Shown one piece after another: positions 53,222 through 62,736 of a DNA stretch of 64,000 nt. Position 1 is the first letter of the stretch. Each line of letters opens with the position of its first letter. Where the stretch lies: NCBI RefSeq assembly GCF_024978135.1, contig NZ_JANTEZ010000005.1, positions 186,001 to 250,000 on the forward strand, given 5' to 3'. Under the pieces are notes generated by a model, which saw only the letters and a list, made by a program, of their open reading frames with translations, was not told where the DNA came from and searched no databases. A program made the translations under genes and the position numbers. Source of the DNA: Herbiconiux gentiana (GTDB lineage: Bacteria; Actinomycetota; Actinomycetes; Actinomycetales; Microbacteriaceae).

Positions 53222-54288
53222 GAGAACGATCCGCAGACGCTGCTGCCGTCGGGCAGCGAGGTGCAGCCCTCCATGCCGTCGGCGGGCACCGCGGCGGCGC
53301 CCGGCGCGAACTGCAGCACCGTGTCGCCCTCGGCGAGCCCACCGGTGATCTCCACCGTGCTGCCGTCGCTGAGGCCGAGCCCCACGGCCCGCTCCTCGTT
53401 CGCGCCGTCGGCGGTCACGACCCAGACGGTTCCGCTCTGGGCGGCGCCGCGCACCGCCGTGGTGGGCACGACGAGCACGTTCTCGGCCTTGCCGCCCGCG
53501 ATGGTCAGCTGGGCGGCGAGCCCGGGGAACACCGTCACGCCGTCGGGCACCGGGCAGCTCACGGTGGTGGTGCTTCCGGATGCTCCCCCGCCGCCCGCGC
53601 CGGAGCCGCCGTCGGTCGCGCCGCCCGTAGCGCCTCCGCCCGAGCTCCCCTCGGAGGCGCCGGCCAGCGGCGTGCGGATGCTCAACCCGGTGCAGGTGAA
53701 CGGAGCCGGCCCGTTCGTGATGGCCACCGACGCCTCGGTCGGCCGGTTCACCAGCCGGTACTGCTGGGCCGGCTGCAGCGACCCCGTCACCGAGAAGGTG
53801 GGCGGCGCCATCTGGCCGGCGGCCTCGCCGATCGCCACGGTCTGCCCGGGGATGACCCCGAGCGAGCTGAGGGTGCCCGAGATGGGCGCGAGCACCTGCT
53901 CGTAGCGGAAGATCGCGGGCAGCGGCTTGCCCTCGGCGTCGACGGTCTCGGCCGGGTCGCGCTCGATCTCGACCTTGACGTCGAACACCACGTCGCCCGC
54001 CGCGATCGAGGCCCCGACCGCCGCGAACACCTCGTCGACCGCACCCGCGGCCGTGGACTTCACGGGCACCGCCGGGTCGGCCGAGACGGTCGCGTCGAGC
54101 ACGACGTCGTTCGTGATCGTGCCCCGCGCGACGGCCACCGTCGGCTCGACCAGCGCGCCCGTGGGCACCGCCGGATCGGCCTCGGCCGGCTTGTCGGGGA
54201 AGAACGCCAGCTTGCCCAGAGCCACTGCGATCACCGCGATCAGAATGATCCGGATGACCGGGAAGACCCATTTCCTCGCCACACCCAC
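53218..54288 (-). CDS. MacA/HlyD-like periplasmic adaptor (efflux) protein
   Basis: A 356-residue protein. One N-terminal membrane anchor (VFPVIRIILIAVIAVALGKL) is followed by an adaptor region with a biotinyl-lipoyl-like part (SADPAVPVKSTAAGAVDEVF) and a Gly/Ser/Ala linker (about 205-235). It ends with NVLVVPTTAVRGAAQ-type strands and two Cys. The GTG start has AGGAAGG upstream. It faces the siderophore operon across a short gap with an iron box. It works with the two ABC components downstream. Confidence 0.88.
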   Translation of the reverse strand: MGVARKWVFPVIRIILIAVIAVALGKLAFFPDKPAEADPAVPTGALVEPTVAVARGTITNDVVLDATVSADPAVPVKSTAAGAVDEVFAAVGASIAAGDVVFDVKVEIERDPAETVDAEGKPLPAIFRYEQVLAPISGTLSSLGVIPGQTVAIGEAAGQMAPPTFSVTGSLQPAQQYRLVNRPTEASVAITNGPAPFTCTGLSIRTPLAGASEGSSGGGATGGATDGGSGAGGGGASGSTTTVSCPVPDGVTVFPGLAAQLTIAGGKAENVLVVPTTAVRGAAQSGTVWVVTADGANEERAVGLGLSDGSTVEITGGLAEGDTVLQFAPGAAAVPADGMEGCTSLPDGSSVCGSFS

Positions 54289-54353
54289 GTCGTACCTTCC
54301 TGTCCCCGCATCGAATCCTAGGGGGTTTGCAATCCGGTCGTCGCCTCCCGTAG

Positions 54354-54372
54354 TTTGGTTAGGCAAACCTAA
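54354..54372. promoter_or_regulatory. IdeR/DtxR-type iron box
   Basis: TTTGGTTAGGCAAACCTAA matches the 19-base IdeR/DtxR consensus TTAGGTTAGGCTAACCTAA at 17 of 19 positions. It lies 59 bases before the siderophore-binding protein gene and 66 bases before the divergent adaptor gene. With iron, the regulator would repress both directions or at least the uptake operon. Confidence 0.88.
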
Positions 54373-54430
54373 CGTGCCGTCACAGCAGCACGGATCCGCG
54401 ATCTCCCGCATCCCACCGAAAGGCACCTCC

Positions 54431-55459
54431 ATGCCCCGCGCCACGCGCTTCGCCGCCCTCACCACGGCGGCCCTGCTCACCGCCTCGCTCGCCGCCTGCT
54501 CGTCCCCCTCGTCGGCTGGCACCGACGCCTCCTCGACCGACGGCGCCTTCGAGCCGATCACCATCGAGCACGCCCTCGGCACCACCGTGATCGAGACGCA
54601 GCCCGAGCGCGTGGCCACCGTGAACTGGGCGAACCACGAGGTGCCGCTGGCCCTCGGCGTCGTGCCCGTCGGCATGGCCGCCGCGAACTTCGGCGACGAC
54701 GACGGCGACGGACTGCTGCCCTGGGTCGAGGAGAAGCTCACCGAGCTCGGCGCCGAGACCCCTGTGCTCTTCGACGAGACCGACGGCATCGACTTCGAGG
54801 CCGTCGCCGACACCGACCCCGACGTCATCCTGGCGGCGTACTCCGGCCTGACGCAGGAGGACTACGACACGCTGAGCGAGATCGCCCCCGTCGTGGCCTA
54901 CCCCGAGACCGCCTGGGGCACCCCCTGGCGCGAGATGATCGAGCTGAACAGCGGGGCCATCGGCAAGAAGGCCGAGGGCGAGGCCCTGATCGCCGACCTC
55001 GAGACGCAGATCTCCGACGCCGCCGCCGAGTACCCGCAGCTCGAGGGCACCTCGGCCGCCTTCCTCACCCACGTCGACACCGCCGACCTCAGCGAGGTCA
55101 GCTTCTACACGACGCACGACACCCGGGCCATGTTCTTCGACGACCTCGGCCTGACCACGCCCGAGAGCATCGCCACCGCCTCGGCGACGACCGACCTCTT
55201 CGCCCTGACCCAGAGCGCCGAGCAGGCCGATGCGTTCACCGACATCGACATCATCGTTACCTACGGCGGCGACGAGCTGCTGACCGCGCTGGAGGCCGAC
55301 CCGTTGCTGTCGCAGATGCCCGCCGTGGCGAACAAGGCGATCGTCGCCCTGCCCGGCACCAGCCCGCTCGGCACCGCCGCGAACCCCACGCCGCTGTCGA
55401 TCTCGTGGGTGCTCGACGACTACCTGGCGCTGCTCGCCGAGGCCGCCGACAAGGCGTGA
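54431..55459 (+). CDS. Iron-siderophore ABC transporter substrate-binding lipoprotein
   Basis: A 342-residue secreted lipoprotein. LTASLAAC with lipobox Cys at 23 anchors it. PERVATVNWANHEVPLALGV begins the FecB/BtuF fold, VADTDPDVILAAYSGL is a second element, and SWVLDDYLALLAEAADKA the end. It binds Fe(III)-siderophores outside the membrane. It is the first gene of an iron-box operon, and its stop overlaps the permease by 4 bases. Confidence 0.94.
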   Translation: MPRATRFAALTTAALLTASLAACSSPSSAGTDASSTDGAFEPITIEHALGTTVIETQPERVATVNWANHEVPLALGVVPVGMAAANFGDDDGDGLLPWVEEKLTELGAETPVLFDETDGIDFEAVADTDPDVILAAYSGLTQEDYDTLSEIAPVVAYPETAWGTPWREMIELNSGAIGKKAEGEALIADLETQISDAAAEYPQLEGTSAAFLTHVDTADLSEVSFYTTHDTRAMFFDDLGLTTPESIATASATTDLFALTQSAEQADAFTDIDIIVTYGGDELLTALEADPLLSQMPAVANKAIVALPGTSPLGTAANPTPLSISWVLDDYLALLAEAADKA

Positions 55460-56502
55460 CCTCCACCGCCCTCGCCCCCGCCGCCTCGGGAGCCGCCGTC
55501 GTACGGCGCCCGAGGCGGCTGCGCGCGCTCTGGCTGCTGATCGCGGCGGCCGTCCTGGTGGCGCTCGCGGCGGCGAGCGTGGCCGTGGGGTCGCGCGAGG
55601 TGGGCTGGGACGACATCGTCGCGGCCCTGGGCGGCGCCACCGACGGCTTCGACCGGGCCGCGGTCGCGACGCGCATCCCGCGCACCCTGCTCGCCGTGCT
55701 GGCGGGGGCCGCGCTCGCGGTGTCGGGTGCCGTGATGCAGGGCGTCACCCGCAACCCGCTGGCCGACCCGGGCATCCTCGGCGTGAACATGGGGGCGTCG
55801 CTCGCGGTGGTGACGGGCATCGCGTTCTTCGGGCTGGCGAGCGCATCGGCGCAGATCTGGGTGGCGATCGTCGGGGCCGCGGTCGCCGCCGTCTTCGTCT
55901 ACGTGGTGGGTTCGCTCGGTCGCGGGGGCGCCACGCCGCTCAAGCTGGCGCTGGCCGGCGCGGCCACCTCGGCCGCACTCGTGTCGTTCACCAGCGCGAT
56001 CGTGCTGCCGCGCGGCGACATCTCCGACAGCGTGCGGTCGTGGCAGATCGGCGGAGTGGGCGGGGCGACCTTCACGAGCATCCAGCAGGTGCTGCCGTTC
56101 GTGCTCGCCGGCTTCGCGATCTGCCTGCTCTCGGCGCGCGGGCTCAACTCGCTCGCCCTCGGAGACGAACTGGCGGCGGGTCTCGGCGAGCGCGTGGCCC
56201 TCGCTCGCGGCGGGGCGGCCCTCGGGGCGGTCGTGCTCTGCGGTGCGGTCACCGCGATCGCCGGGCCGATCGGCTTCGTCGGGCTCGTGGTGCCGCACGC
56301 CTGCCGGCTGCTGGTCGGGGTCGACCACCGCTGGCTGCTGCCGTTCTCGGCCGTCGTCGGCGCGTGTCTGCTGACCGCGGCCGACATCCTCGGGCGCATC
56401 GTCGCCCGGCCCGCCGAGATCGACGTCGGCATCATCACCGCGCTCGTGGGGGCACCCGTGTTCATCGCGATCGTGCGCCGACAGAAGGTGAAGAGCCTGT
56501 GA
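55456..56502 (+). CDS. FecCD-type siderophore permease (first)
   Basis: A 348-residue membrane protein with about ten helices. RIPRTLLAVLAGAALAVSGAVMQ and RNPLADPGILGVNMGA are the FecCD consensus. GPIGFVGLVVPHACRLLVG is the C-terminal motif. The GTG start overlaps the binding protein's stop. Confidence 0.95.
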   Translation: MTSTALAPAASGAAVVRRPRRLRALWLLIAAAVLVALAAASVAVGSREVGWDDIVAALGGATDGFDRAAVATRIPRTLLAVLAGAALAVSGAVMQGVTRNPLADPGILGVNMGASLAVVTGIAFFGLASASAQIWVAIVGAAVAAVFVYVVGSLGRGGATPLKLALAGAATSAALVSFTSAIVLPRGDISDSVRSWQIGGVGGATFTSIQQVLPFVLAGFAICLLSARGLNSLALGDELAAGLGERVALARGGAALGAVVLCGAVTAIAGPIGFVGLVVPHACRLLVGVDHRWLLPFSAVVGACLLTAADILGRIVARPAEIDVGIITALVGAPVFIAIVRRQKVKSL

Positions 56503-57551
56503 CGCTCCTCGACCGCGCTCGGGCCTCGACGACGGATGCGGTGCAGCACGGCCGCGCCGCGCGAGCCCGCCGCCGCCGAACGGTGATCGTGGTGCTCGCG
56601 CTGCTGATCGCCGTGATGGCCGCCGTGAGCCTGATGGCGGGCCGCACCTTCTACCCGCCCGCCGACGTCATCGGCGTCATCCTCGGCCAGGACGTACCCG
56701 GGGCCTCGTTCACCGTGGGCCGGCTGCGCCTGCCCCGCACCGCGCTCGCCGTGCTCGCGGGGCTGTCGTTCGGTCTCGGCGGTGTCGCCTTCCAGACCAT
56801 GCTGCGGAACCCGCTGGCGAGCCCCGACATCATCGGCATCAGCTCGGGCGCGAGCGCCGCCGCGGCCTTCGCCATCGTGACGCTGTCGCTCGGTGCCACC
56901 GAGGTCTCGGTGTTCGCGATCGTCGTCGGGCTGGCCGTCGCCCTGCTGATCTACCTGCTCTCGTACCGCAGCGGCGTGGCCGGCACTCGGCTGATCCTGA
57001 TCGGCATCGGCGTGGCCGCGATGCTCGACAGCGTCACCGCCTACGTGCTCTCGCAGGCCGCGCAGTGGGATCTGCAGGAGGCCATGCGCTGGCTCACCGG
57101 CAGCCTGAACGGCACGAGCTGGCCGCAGGTGCTGCCGGTGCTCGTCGCGGTCGCGGTGCTTTCGCCGGTGCTGCTCGGCCAGGGCCGCAACCTCGCGGTG
57201 TCGCAGCTCGGCGACGACACCGCCTCGGCGCTCGGCGTGCGCGTCGACCGCACGAGGCTCATCGTGATCGTCGCGGCGGTCGGCCTGATCGCCTTCGCCA
57301 CGGCGGCCGCCGGCCCGATCGCGTTCGTCGCGTTCCTCTCGGGGCCCATCGCGGCGCGGCTGGTCGGCCCGGGCGGCTCCCTGCTCGTGCCCGCCGCCCT
57401 CGTCGGCGCCCTGCTCGTGGTGGTCGCCGACTTCGTGGGCCAGTTCGCCTTCGGCACGCGCTACCCCGTCGGGGTCGTCACGGGTGTGCTCGGCGCTCCC
57501 TATCTGGTGTATCTGATCATCCGCTCGAACCGCTCAGGAGGCTCGCTGTGA
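56499..57551 (+). CDS. FecCD-type siderophore permease (second)
   Basis: A 350-residue membrane protein. The N-terminal 30 residues are basic and longer than usual. RLPRTALAVLAGLSFGLGGV and RNPLASPDIIGISSGA are the consensus, and GPIAFVAFLSGPIAARLVGP the second. With the first it forms the heterodimeric channel. The GTG start overlaps by 4 bases on both ends. Confidence 0.95.
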   Translation: MTLLDRARASTTDAVQHGRAARARRRRTVIVVLALLIAVMAAVSLMAGRTFYPPADVIGVILGQDVPGASFTVGRLRLPRTALAVLAGLSFGLGGVAFQTMLRNPLASPDIIGISSGASAAAAFAIVTLSLGATEVSVFAIVVGLAVALLIYLLSYRSGVAGTRLILIGIGVAAMLDSVTAYVLSQAAQWDLQEAMRWLTGSLNGTSWPQVLPVLVAVAVLSPVLLGQGRNLAVSQLGDDTASALGVRVDRTRLIVIVAAVGLIAFATAAAGPIAFVAFLSGPIAARLVGPGGSLLVPAALVGALLVVVADFVGQFAFGTRYPVGVVTGVLGAPYLVYLIIRSNRSGGSL

Positions 57552-58465
57552 CCCGCGACCACACCCTCGTCGCCGCCGACCTCACCCTCGGCTACGGCGA
57601 TCGCACCGTCGTCGACGGCCTCGACCTGGCCGTGCCGCCCGGCGCCGTGACCGCCATCGTGGGCGCGAACGCCTGCGGCAAGTCGACGCTGCTGCGCTCG
57701 ATGTCCCGCCTGCTCGCGCCGAAGGGCGGCCAGGTGCTGCTCGACGGCAAGCAGGTGCACCGGATTCCCGCCAAGGAGCTCGCACGCACCCTCGGCCTCC
57801 TGCCGCAGTCGCCCATCGCGCCCGAGGGCATCACGGTCTCCGACCTCGTGGGCCGGGGGCGGCACCCGCACCAGAGCCTGTTCGCCCGCTGGAACGCCGC
57901 CGACGACGCCGCAGTCGCCGCCGCCCTGGAGGCCACGGAGACCGTGGCCCTGGCCGACCGCCCGGTGGACGAACTCTCGGGCGGCCAGCGCCAGCGCGTC
58001 TGGATCGCGATGGCGCTCGCGCAGCAGACCGAGCTGCTGCTGCTGGACGAGCCGACGACCTTCCTCGACGTCAGCCACCAGATCGACGTGCTCGACCTGC
58101 TCACCGACCTCAACCGCACGCGGGGCACCACGATCGTGATGGTGCTGCACGACCTGAACCTGGCGGCGCGCTACGCCGATCACCTGGTGGCGCTCGCCGA
58201 CGGACGGGTGCACGCCGCGGGCACCCCCGCCGAGGTGCTCACCGAGGACGTCGTGCGCGCGGTGTTCGGGTTGGAGAACCGGATCATCGCCGACCCGACC
58301 TCGGGCAAGCCGCTGATGCTGCCGCTGGGGCGGCATCACGTAGCGGGGGCGGTGCCGAGCCTGGCGGGGGACGTGGCGGGCCTGCCGCCGCAGGGCGCCG
58401 GCGCCGCGACCGTCCTCACGGTGGCGGGCGCGGTGCCCGATGGTGCGTTACCGTCGGAACGGTGA
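57548..58465 (+). CDS. Siderophore ABC transporter ATP-binding protein
   Basis: A 305-residue ATPase. VGANACGKSTLLRSMSRLL is Walker A, LLPQSPIAPEGITVSDLV is the Q-loop, ELSGGQRQRVWIAMALAQ the signature, and LLLLDEPTTFLDVSHQ Walker B. C-terminal 45 residues are a GC-rich extension beyond the FepC core, which may reflect a frame kept open by the next gene's start. GTG start in 4-base overlap with both neighbours. Confidence 0.95.
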   Translation: MTRDHTLVAADLTLGYGDRTVVDGLDLAVPPGAVTAIVGANACGKSTLLRSMSRLLAPKGGQVLLDGKQVHRIPAKELARTLGLLPQSPIAPEGITVSDLVGRGRHPHQSLFARWNAADDAAVAAALEATETVALADRPVDELSGGQRQRVWIAMALAQQTELLLLDEPTTFLDVSHQIDVLDLLTDLNRTRGTTIVMVLHDLNLAARYADHLVALADGRVHAAGTPAEVLTEDVVRAVFGLENRIIADPTSGKPLMLPLGRHHVAGAVPSLAGDVAGLPPQGAGAATVLTVAGAVPDGALPSER

Positions 58466-59706
58466 CCGCCGCCTCCACCCGAACGACGCCGACCACCGCC
58501 GCCCGCCGTGCCCGCTTCGGAACGGCGATGCTGTTCTTCACGAACGGCGCCATCTTCGCCAACCTGCTGCCGCGCTACCCCGAGATCGTCGAGCAGCTCG
58601 ACCTCAGCAAGGCGGTCTTCGGGCTCGCCGTGGCCGCGTTCCCGGTGGGGGCGCTGCTCGCCGGGCTGAGCGCCGGTGCGCTGATCCGGCGGTTCCGCTC
58701 GTCGCGGGTGGCGGTGGTGGCGACGGTGCTGAGTGCGGCGGGCATCCTGATCGCGGCATCGGGGTCGTCGTGGGCCGTGCTCGCCGGCGGGCTCTTCATC
58801 GCCGGCGCGATGGACTCGATCACCGACGTCGCCCAGAACTCCCACGCGCTCAGGGTGCAGCGGCTGTACGGGCGCTCGATCCTGAACTCGTTCCACGCGA
58901 TCTGGAGCATCGGCGCCGTCTCGGGCGGGGTGATGGGGGCCGCCGCCGCCCAGATCGCGGTGCCGATCCCGCTGCATCTCGCGGTGAGCGGCGTGCTGTT
59001 CACGGTCGTCGCCGTGGTCGCGTACCGGCTGCTGCTGCCGGGTCCGGAGCCGGTGGAGCTGGTGGAGCCGGTGGAGCCGGTGGAGCCGGTCGGGGCCGCG
59101 GCCGCGCCGGAACGCGCATCCGCCCCTCGTCGCACGGGCCGCCTCGTCACCTACGGGGTGCTGCTGGCGCTCGTGGTGATCGCCTCGGCCGGCGCCGTGG
59201 TCGAGGATTCGGGTGCGTCGTGGTCTGCGCTCTACCTCTCGGGGTCGCTCGAGACCTCGGCGTTCGTGGCGGGCATCGGCTTCGTGGCCCTGCAGGGCAT
59301 GCAGTTCATCGGGCGGATGCTCGGCGACCGCCTCGTCGACCGCTTCGGCCAGCGCGCGGTGGCCCGCACCGGCGGCGCGATCGTGCTGGTGGGCATGGGG
59401 CTCGCGCTGGCGTTCCCCTCGGTGTGGGGCACGATCGCGGGCTTCGGGCTGGCCGGGCTCGGGGTCTCGACGCTCATCCCGGCGGCGATGCAGGCGGCCG
59501 ACGAGCTGCCGGGGTTCCGGCCGGGCACGGGGCTGACGATCGTGAGCTGGCTGCTGCGGCTCGGTTTCCTGGTGTCGCCGCCGCTCGTGGGGGCGGTCGC
59601 GGATGCCACGAGCCTGCGGGTGGGGCTCCTGATCGTGCCGGTGGTGGGGTTGCTCGTGGTGGTGTTCGCGGGGGTGCTCTCGACGCGGCGGGCGCACGCG
59701 CACTGA
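58462..59706 (+). CDS. MFS transporter in the siderophore operon
   Basis: A 414-residue protein with about 12 membrane segments. GLAVAAFPVGALLAGLSAGA and FIGRMLGDRLVDRFGQR are MFS motifs. The central cytosolic loop carries an EPVELVEPVEPVEPV run coded by 9-base repeats. Translationally coupled (4-base overlap) to the siderophore ATPase. It might export the siderophore, or empty carrier; the sequence alone cannot decide, because its closest MFS class looks like sugar or inner-membrane types. Confidence 0.88.
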   Translation: MTAASTRTTPTTAARRARFGTAMLFFTNGAIFANLLPRYPEIVEQLDLSKAVFGLAVAAFPVGALLAGLSAGALIRRFRSSRVAVVATVLSAAGILIAASGSSWAVLAGGLFIAGAMDSITDVAQNSHALRVQRLYGRSILNSFHAIWSIGAVSGGVMGAAAAQIAVPIPLHLAVSGVLFTVVAVVAYRLLLPGPEPVELVEPVEPVEPVGAAAAPERASAPRRTGRLVTYGVLLALVVIASAGAVVEDSGASWSALYLSGSLETSAFVAGIGFVALQGMQFIGRMLGDRLVDRFGQRAVARTGGAIVLVGMGLALAFPSVWGTIAGFGLAGLGVSTLIPAAMQAADELPGFRPGTGLTIVSWLLRLGFLVSPPLVGAVADATSLRVGLLIVPVVGLLVVVFAGVLSTRRAHAH

Positions 59707-59753
59707 GCGCGGCGGCGGCGTCCGCCCCTGCGCCTGCACCTGCGCCTTGGCCG

Positions 59754-59802
59754 TGACAAACGTCATGGGCGAAAGGTGACAGGAGGCCGAGGCACCTCGG
59801 CC
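59754..59802 (+). promoter_or_regulatory. Inverted repeats before the DrrAB/DesKR operon
   Basis: TGAC AAAC GTCA is a perfect 4-base inverted repeat at 59754-59765, and GGCCGAGG CA CCTCGGCC a perfect 8-base one at 59785-59802. The first resembles sites for NarL-type response regulators in ABC-exporter operons, so the DesR-like product may act on it. Confidence 0.5.
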
Positions 59803-59824
59803 CCGCCGCCGCCAGCATGAGGAC

Positions 59825-60796
59825 ATGACCTCCTCCACCACCCGCCCACCCGCCGCGATCGACGCGCGCGGGGTCGTCAAGAGCTTCGGCTCCGTGCACG
59901 CCGTGCGCGGCGTCGACCTGACCGTCCAGCCCGGCGAGATCGTCGCCTTCCTCGGCCCGAACGGCGCCGGCAAGACCACCACGATCGACATGATCCTCGG
60001 CCTGACGAACGCCGACGCCGGCTCGATCGAGGTCTTCGGCCACACCCCGCGTGGGGCCGTGGCCCGGGGGCTGATCTCAGCCGTGCTCCAGACCGGTGGC
60101 CTGCTGAAGGACATCACCGTGCGCGAGACGGTCGAGCTCACCGCGAGCCTGTTCGCCGAGCGGAGGCCGGTCGACGAGGCGCTGGAGCGGGCGGGCATCC
60201 TGGAGCTGGCGAACCGGCGGGTGGGCCTGTGCTCGGGCGGCGAGCAGCAGCGGCTGCGCTTCGCGATGGCGCTGGTGAGCGACCCGGCGCTGCTCATCCT
60301 CGACGAGCCGACCACGGGTATGGACGTCGAGGCGCGCCGCTCGTTCTGGAGCGCCATCCGCGCCGACGCCGCCCGCGGGCGCACCGTGATGTTCGCCACG
60401 CACTACCTCGAGGAGGCCGACGAGTACGCCGACCGCATCGTGCTGATGAGCCGCGGCAGCATCGTGGCCGACGGCACGACGGCCGAGATCAAGAACCTCG
60501 TCTCGGGGCGCGTCGTGCAGCTGACCCTGCCGAACGCCGACCTCACCGCGCTGTCGGCCGTGCCCGGTGTCGACTCGGTCGAGACCGCGGGCGACCGGGT
60601 AACGGTGCACACCCGCGACTCCGACGGTCTCGCCCGGCACCTGCTCACGACGACGGAGGCGCGCGACCTCGAGATCACGGCCCAGAACCTCGAGAGCGTG
60701 TTCCTCGCCCTCACCACCGAACCCGCGGCATCTATCGATGCCCCCACCCACCTCGCGGCATCCGTCGATGCCCCCCTGAACGGAGCAGCACGATGA
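59825..60796 (+). CDS. DrrA-type ABC transporter ATP-binding protein
   Basis: A 323-residue ATPase. GPNGAGKTTTIDMILGLTNA is Walker A, SAVLQTGGLLKDITVRETVE the Q-loop, CSGGEQQRLRFAMALVSDPA the signature with Cys in place of Leu, and LLILDEPTTGMD Walker B. The last 100 residues hold the DUF4162-like domain of DrrA proteins. It overlaps the permease by 4 bases and shares an operon with a two-component pair. Confidence 0.94.
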   Translation: MTSSTTRPPAAIDARGVVKSFGSVHAVRGVDLTVQPGEIVAFLGPNGAGKTTTIDMILGLTNADAGSIEVFGHTPRGAVARGLISAVLQTGGLLKDITVRETVELTASLFAERRPVDEALERAGILELANRRVGLCSGGEQQRLRFAMALVSDPALLILDEPTTGMDVEARRSFWSAIRADAARGRTVMFATHYLEEADEYADRIVLMSRGSIVADGTTAEIKNLVSGRVVQLTLPNADLTALSAVPGVDSVETAGDRVTVHTRDSDGLARHLLTTTEARDLEITAQNLESVFLALTTEPAASIDAPTHLAASVDAPLNGAAR

Positions 60797-61590
60797 CCGC
60801 CATCACCCTCGACCGCCCGGTCCCCGCCCTCGGCGGGTTCACCCTCACCTACCTGCGGCTGGAGCTGGTGCGCAAGATCCGCAATCCGCGCGGGCTGTTC
60901 TTCACCGTCGCGTTCCCCGTGCTGATGTTTTTCATCGTCGGCTACCAGCTGCTCGACACCCCCCTCACCGACACCCCGATCGCGGCGGGTGGCGTCTCGG
61001 TCGCCGCCTACATCATGGTGTCGATGGCGATGTACGGCGCGATGATGTCGGCCACCCAGACCGGCGCCTCGGTCGCCGCCGAGCGGGCGCAGGGCTGGAC
61101 CAGGCAGCTGCGTCTCACCCCGCTGAACCCGCTCGTCAACGTCGCGGTGAAGACCATCGCCGGAATGATGTTCGGGCTCGTCGCCATCATCGCGACCTAC
61201 CTCGTGGCGATGATCGCGGGCGTCGAGCTGTCCGCCGTGCAGTGGATCGTGTCGGGGCTCGCCGCGTGGCTGCTCGCCGGAGCGGTCTTCACCACCCTCG
61301 GACTGATGGTGGGCTACATGGTGCCGGGCGAGAACGTCGCCCAGATCACGAGCCTCGTGGTCGTGCTGCTCGCGTTCCTCGGCGGACTGTTCTTCCCGCT
61401 GTCGAACATGCCCGACTTCTTGCAGACGATCGGCAGGCTGACCCCGGTCTACGGCATCGGTGAACTCGCGCGCTCACCGCTGACGGGCGAGGGCTTCGAC
61501 CTCGGCGCCCTGATCAACGCGGTGGTCTGGCTCGCGGTGTTCGTGGCGGGGACGGTCTACTTCTTCCGCCGCGACACCCGACGCAGCTGA
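60793..61590 (+). CDS. DrrB-type ABC-2 permease
   Basis: A 265-residue membrane protein with six helices. RKIRNPRGLFFTVAFPVLMFF is the ABC-2 start, and PLSNMPDFLQTIGRLTPVYG the conserved end. Together with the ATPase it would export a lipid, drug or peptide. Stop lies 30 bases before the histidine kinase. Confidence 0.93.
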   Translation: MTAITLDRPVPALGGFTLTYLRLELVRKIRNPRGLFFTVAFPVLMFFIVGYQLLDTPLTDTPIAAGGVSVAAYIMVSMAMYGAMMSATQTGASVAAERAQGWTRQLRLTPLNPLVNVAVKTIAGMMFGLVAIIATYLVAMIAGVELSAVQWIVSGLAAWLLAGAVFTTLGLMVGYMVPGENVAQITSLVVVLLAFLGGLFFPLSNMPDFLQTIGRLTPVYGIGELARSPLTGEGFDLGALINAVVWLAVFVAGTVYFFRRDTRRS

Positions 61591-61620
61591 GTGGGCGGCC
61601 GCGGCCGTACAGTGAGCGTG

Positions 61621-62736
61621 ATGAACGACGTCGAGCGCACCCGCACCCCCGCTGCCGCGGCGGCGAGGCCCGTGGGGTTCTCCGACCGCGGGTGGTTCAT
61701 CGGTGCGGGCATGTCGCTCGCGTGGACGGTGCCCATCCTCATCCAGATCTGGGCGCGGCCCGCCCTCGTCGACCTCGTGCCGACGCTGCTCGTGGTGGTC
61801 TTCTCGGCGATGTTCCTGGCGACCGTGCCGGTGATGCGCCGGCTCCCCACGGGTGCGGCGCGGTTCGTGCCGGCCGGGTCGCTGTTCGTGGTGAGCCTGC
61901 TGCTCGTGCCGTGGATCGGCGCCGACGTGCGATGGCTCTGGACCTTCGTGGGCGTCGCGATCGCGGTCTCGCGCCTGTCGTGGTGGAGACTGTGGGCGAC
62001 GCTTCTCGTGCTCGCGGGCCTGACCTTCGCCGTCGGGGTGTGGGACGACGCCGACGTCGGCCTCAGCGCCCTGAATGCGGCGGTCATCCTGTCGGTCTCG
62101 GTGATGATGGCGACGCTCACCGGCAACATCTCGACCCTCGACCGCCTGCGTGCCGCCCAGGACCAGGTCGCCGAGCTCGCCGCCGAACGCGAGCGCAGCC
62201 GGGTCGCGCGCGACGTGCACGACATCCTCGGCCACTCGCTCACCGTGATCATCGTGAAGGCCGAGCTCGCCGGTCGACTCCAGGATGCGGGTTCCTTCGC
62301 CGCCCGCAGCGAGATCGCGCAGATCGAACAGCTCGCCCGCGGTGCGCTGGCCGACGTGCGGGCGACGGTGCACGGCTTCCGCGGCGTGAGCATCAGCGGA
62401 GAGCTCGCCGCCGCCCGCGCCGCCCTCGAGAGCGCGGACGTCTCGGCCGACCTTCCCGGCTCGACGGAGCAGGTGCCCGCCGACCGGCGCGAGCTCGCCG
62501 GCTGGGTGGTGCGCGAGGCCGTGACGAACGTGGTGCGGCACTCGGGCGCCCGCACCTGCCGCGTGCGACTGGACCCCCGCGGCATCGAGGTGGCCGACGA
62601 CGGCTGCGGCCCGTCGGCCGCAGCCGAGTCGGGTTCCGGGCTGACCGGTCTGCGAGAGCGCGTGGAGGGTTCGGGCGCACGATTGACGCTCGGCCGGAGC
62701 GATCTCGGTGGCTTCAGGGTGAGGGTGACGTGGTGA
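61621..62736 (+). CDS. DesK-type sensor histidine kinase
   Basis: A 371-residue membrane kinase. Five to six membrane segments fill residues 30-165. A coiled region leads to ARDVHDILGHSLTV, with phosphorylated H200. The ATP site has VVREAVTNVVRHS (N box) and DDGCGP (G1 box). It lacks a large extracellular domain, as in DesK, so it senses the membrane or its linked transporter. GTG of the regulator overlaps its stop. Confidence 0.93.
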   Translation: MNDVERTRTPAAAAARPVGFSDRGWFIGAGMSLAWTVPILIQIWARPALVDLVPTLLVVVFSAMFLATVPVMRRLPTGAARFVPAGSLFVVSLLLVPWIGADVRWLWTFVGVAIAVSRLSWWRLWATLLVLAGLTFAVGVWDDADVGLSALNAAVILSVSVMMATLTGNISTLDRLRAAQDQVAELAAERERSRVARDVHDILGHSLTVIIVKAELAGRLQDAGSFAARSEIAQIEQLARGALADVRATVHGFRGVSISGELAAARAALESADVSADLPGSTEQVPADRRELAGWVVREAVTNVVRHSGARTCRVRLDPRGIEVADDGCGPSAAAESGSGLTGLRERVEGSGARLTLGRSDLGGFRVRVTW

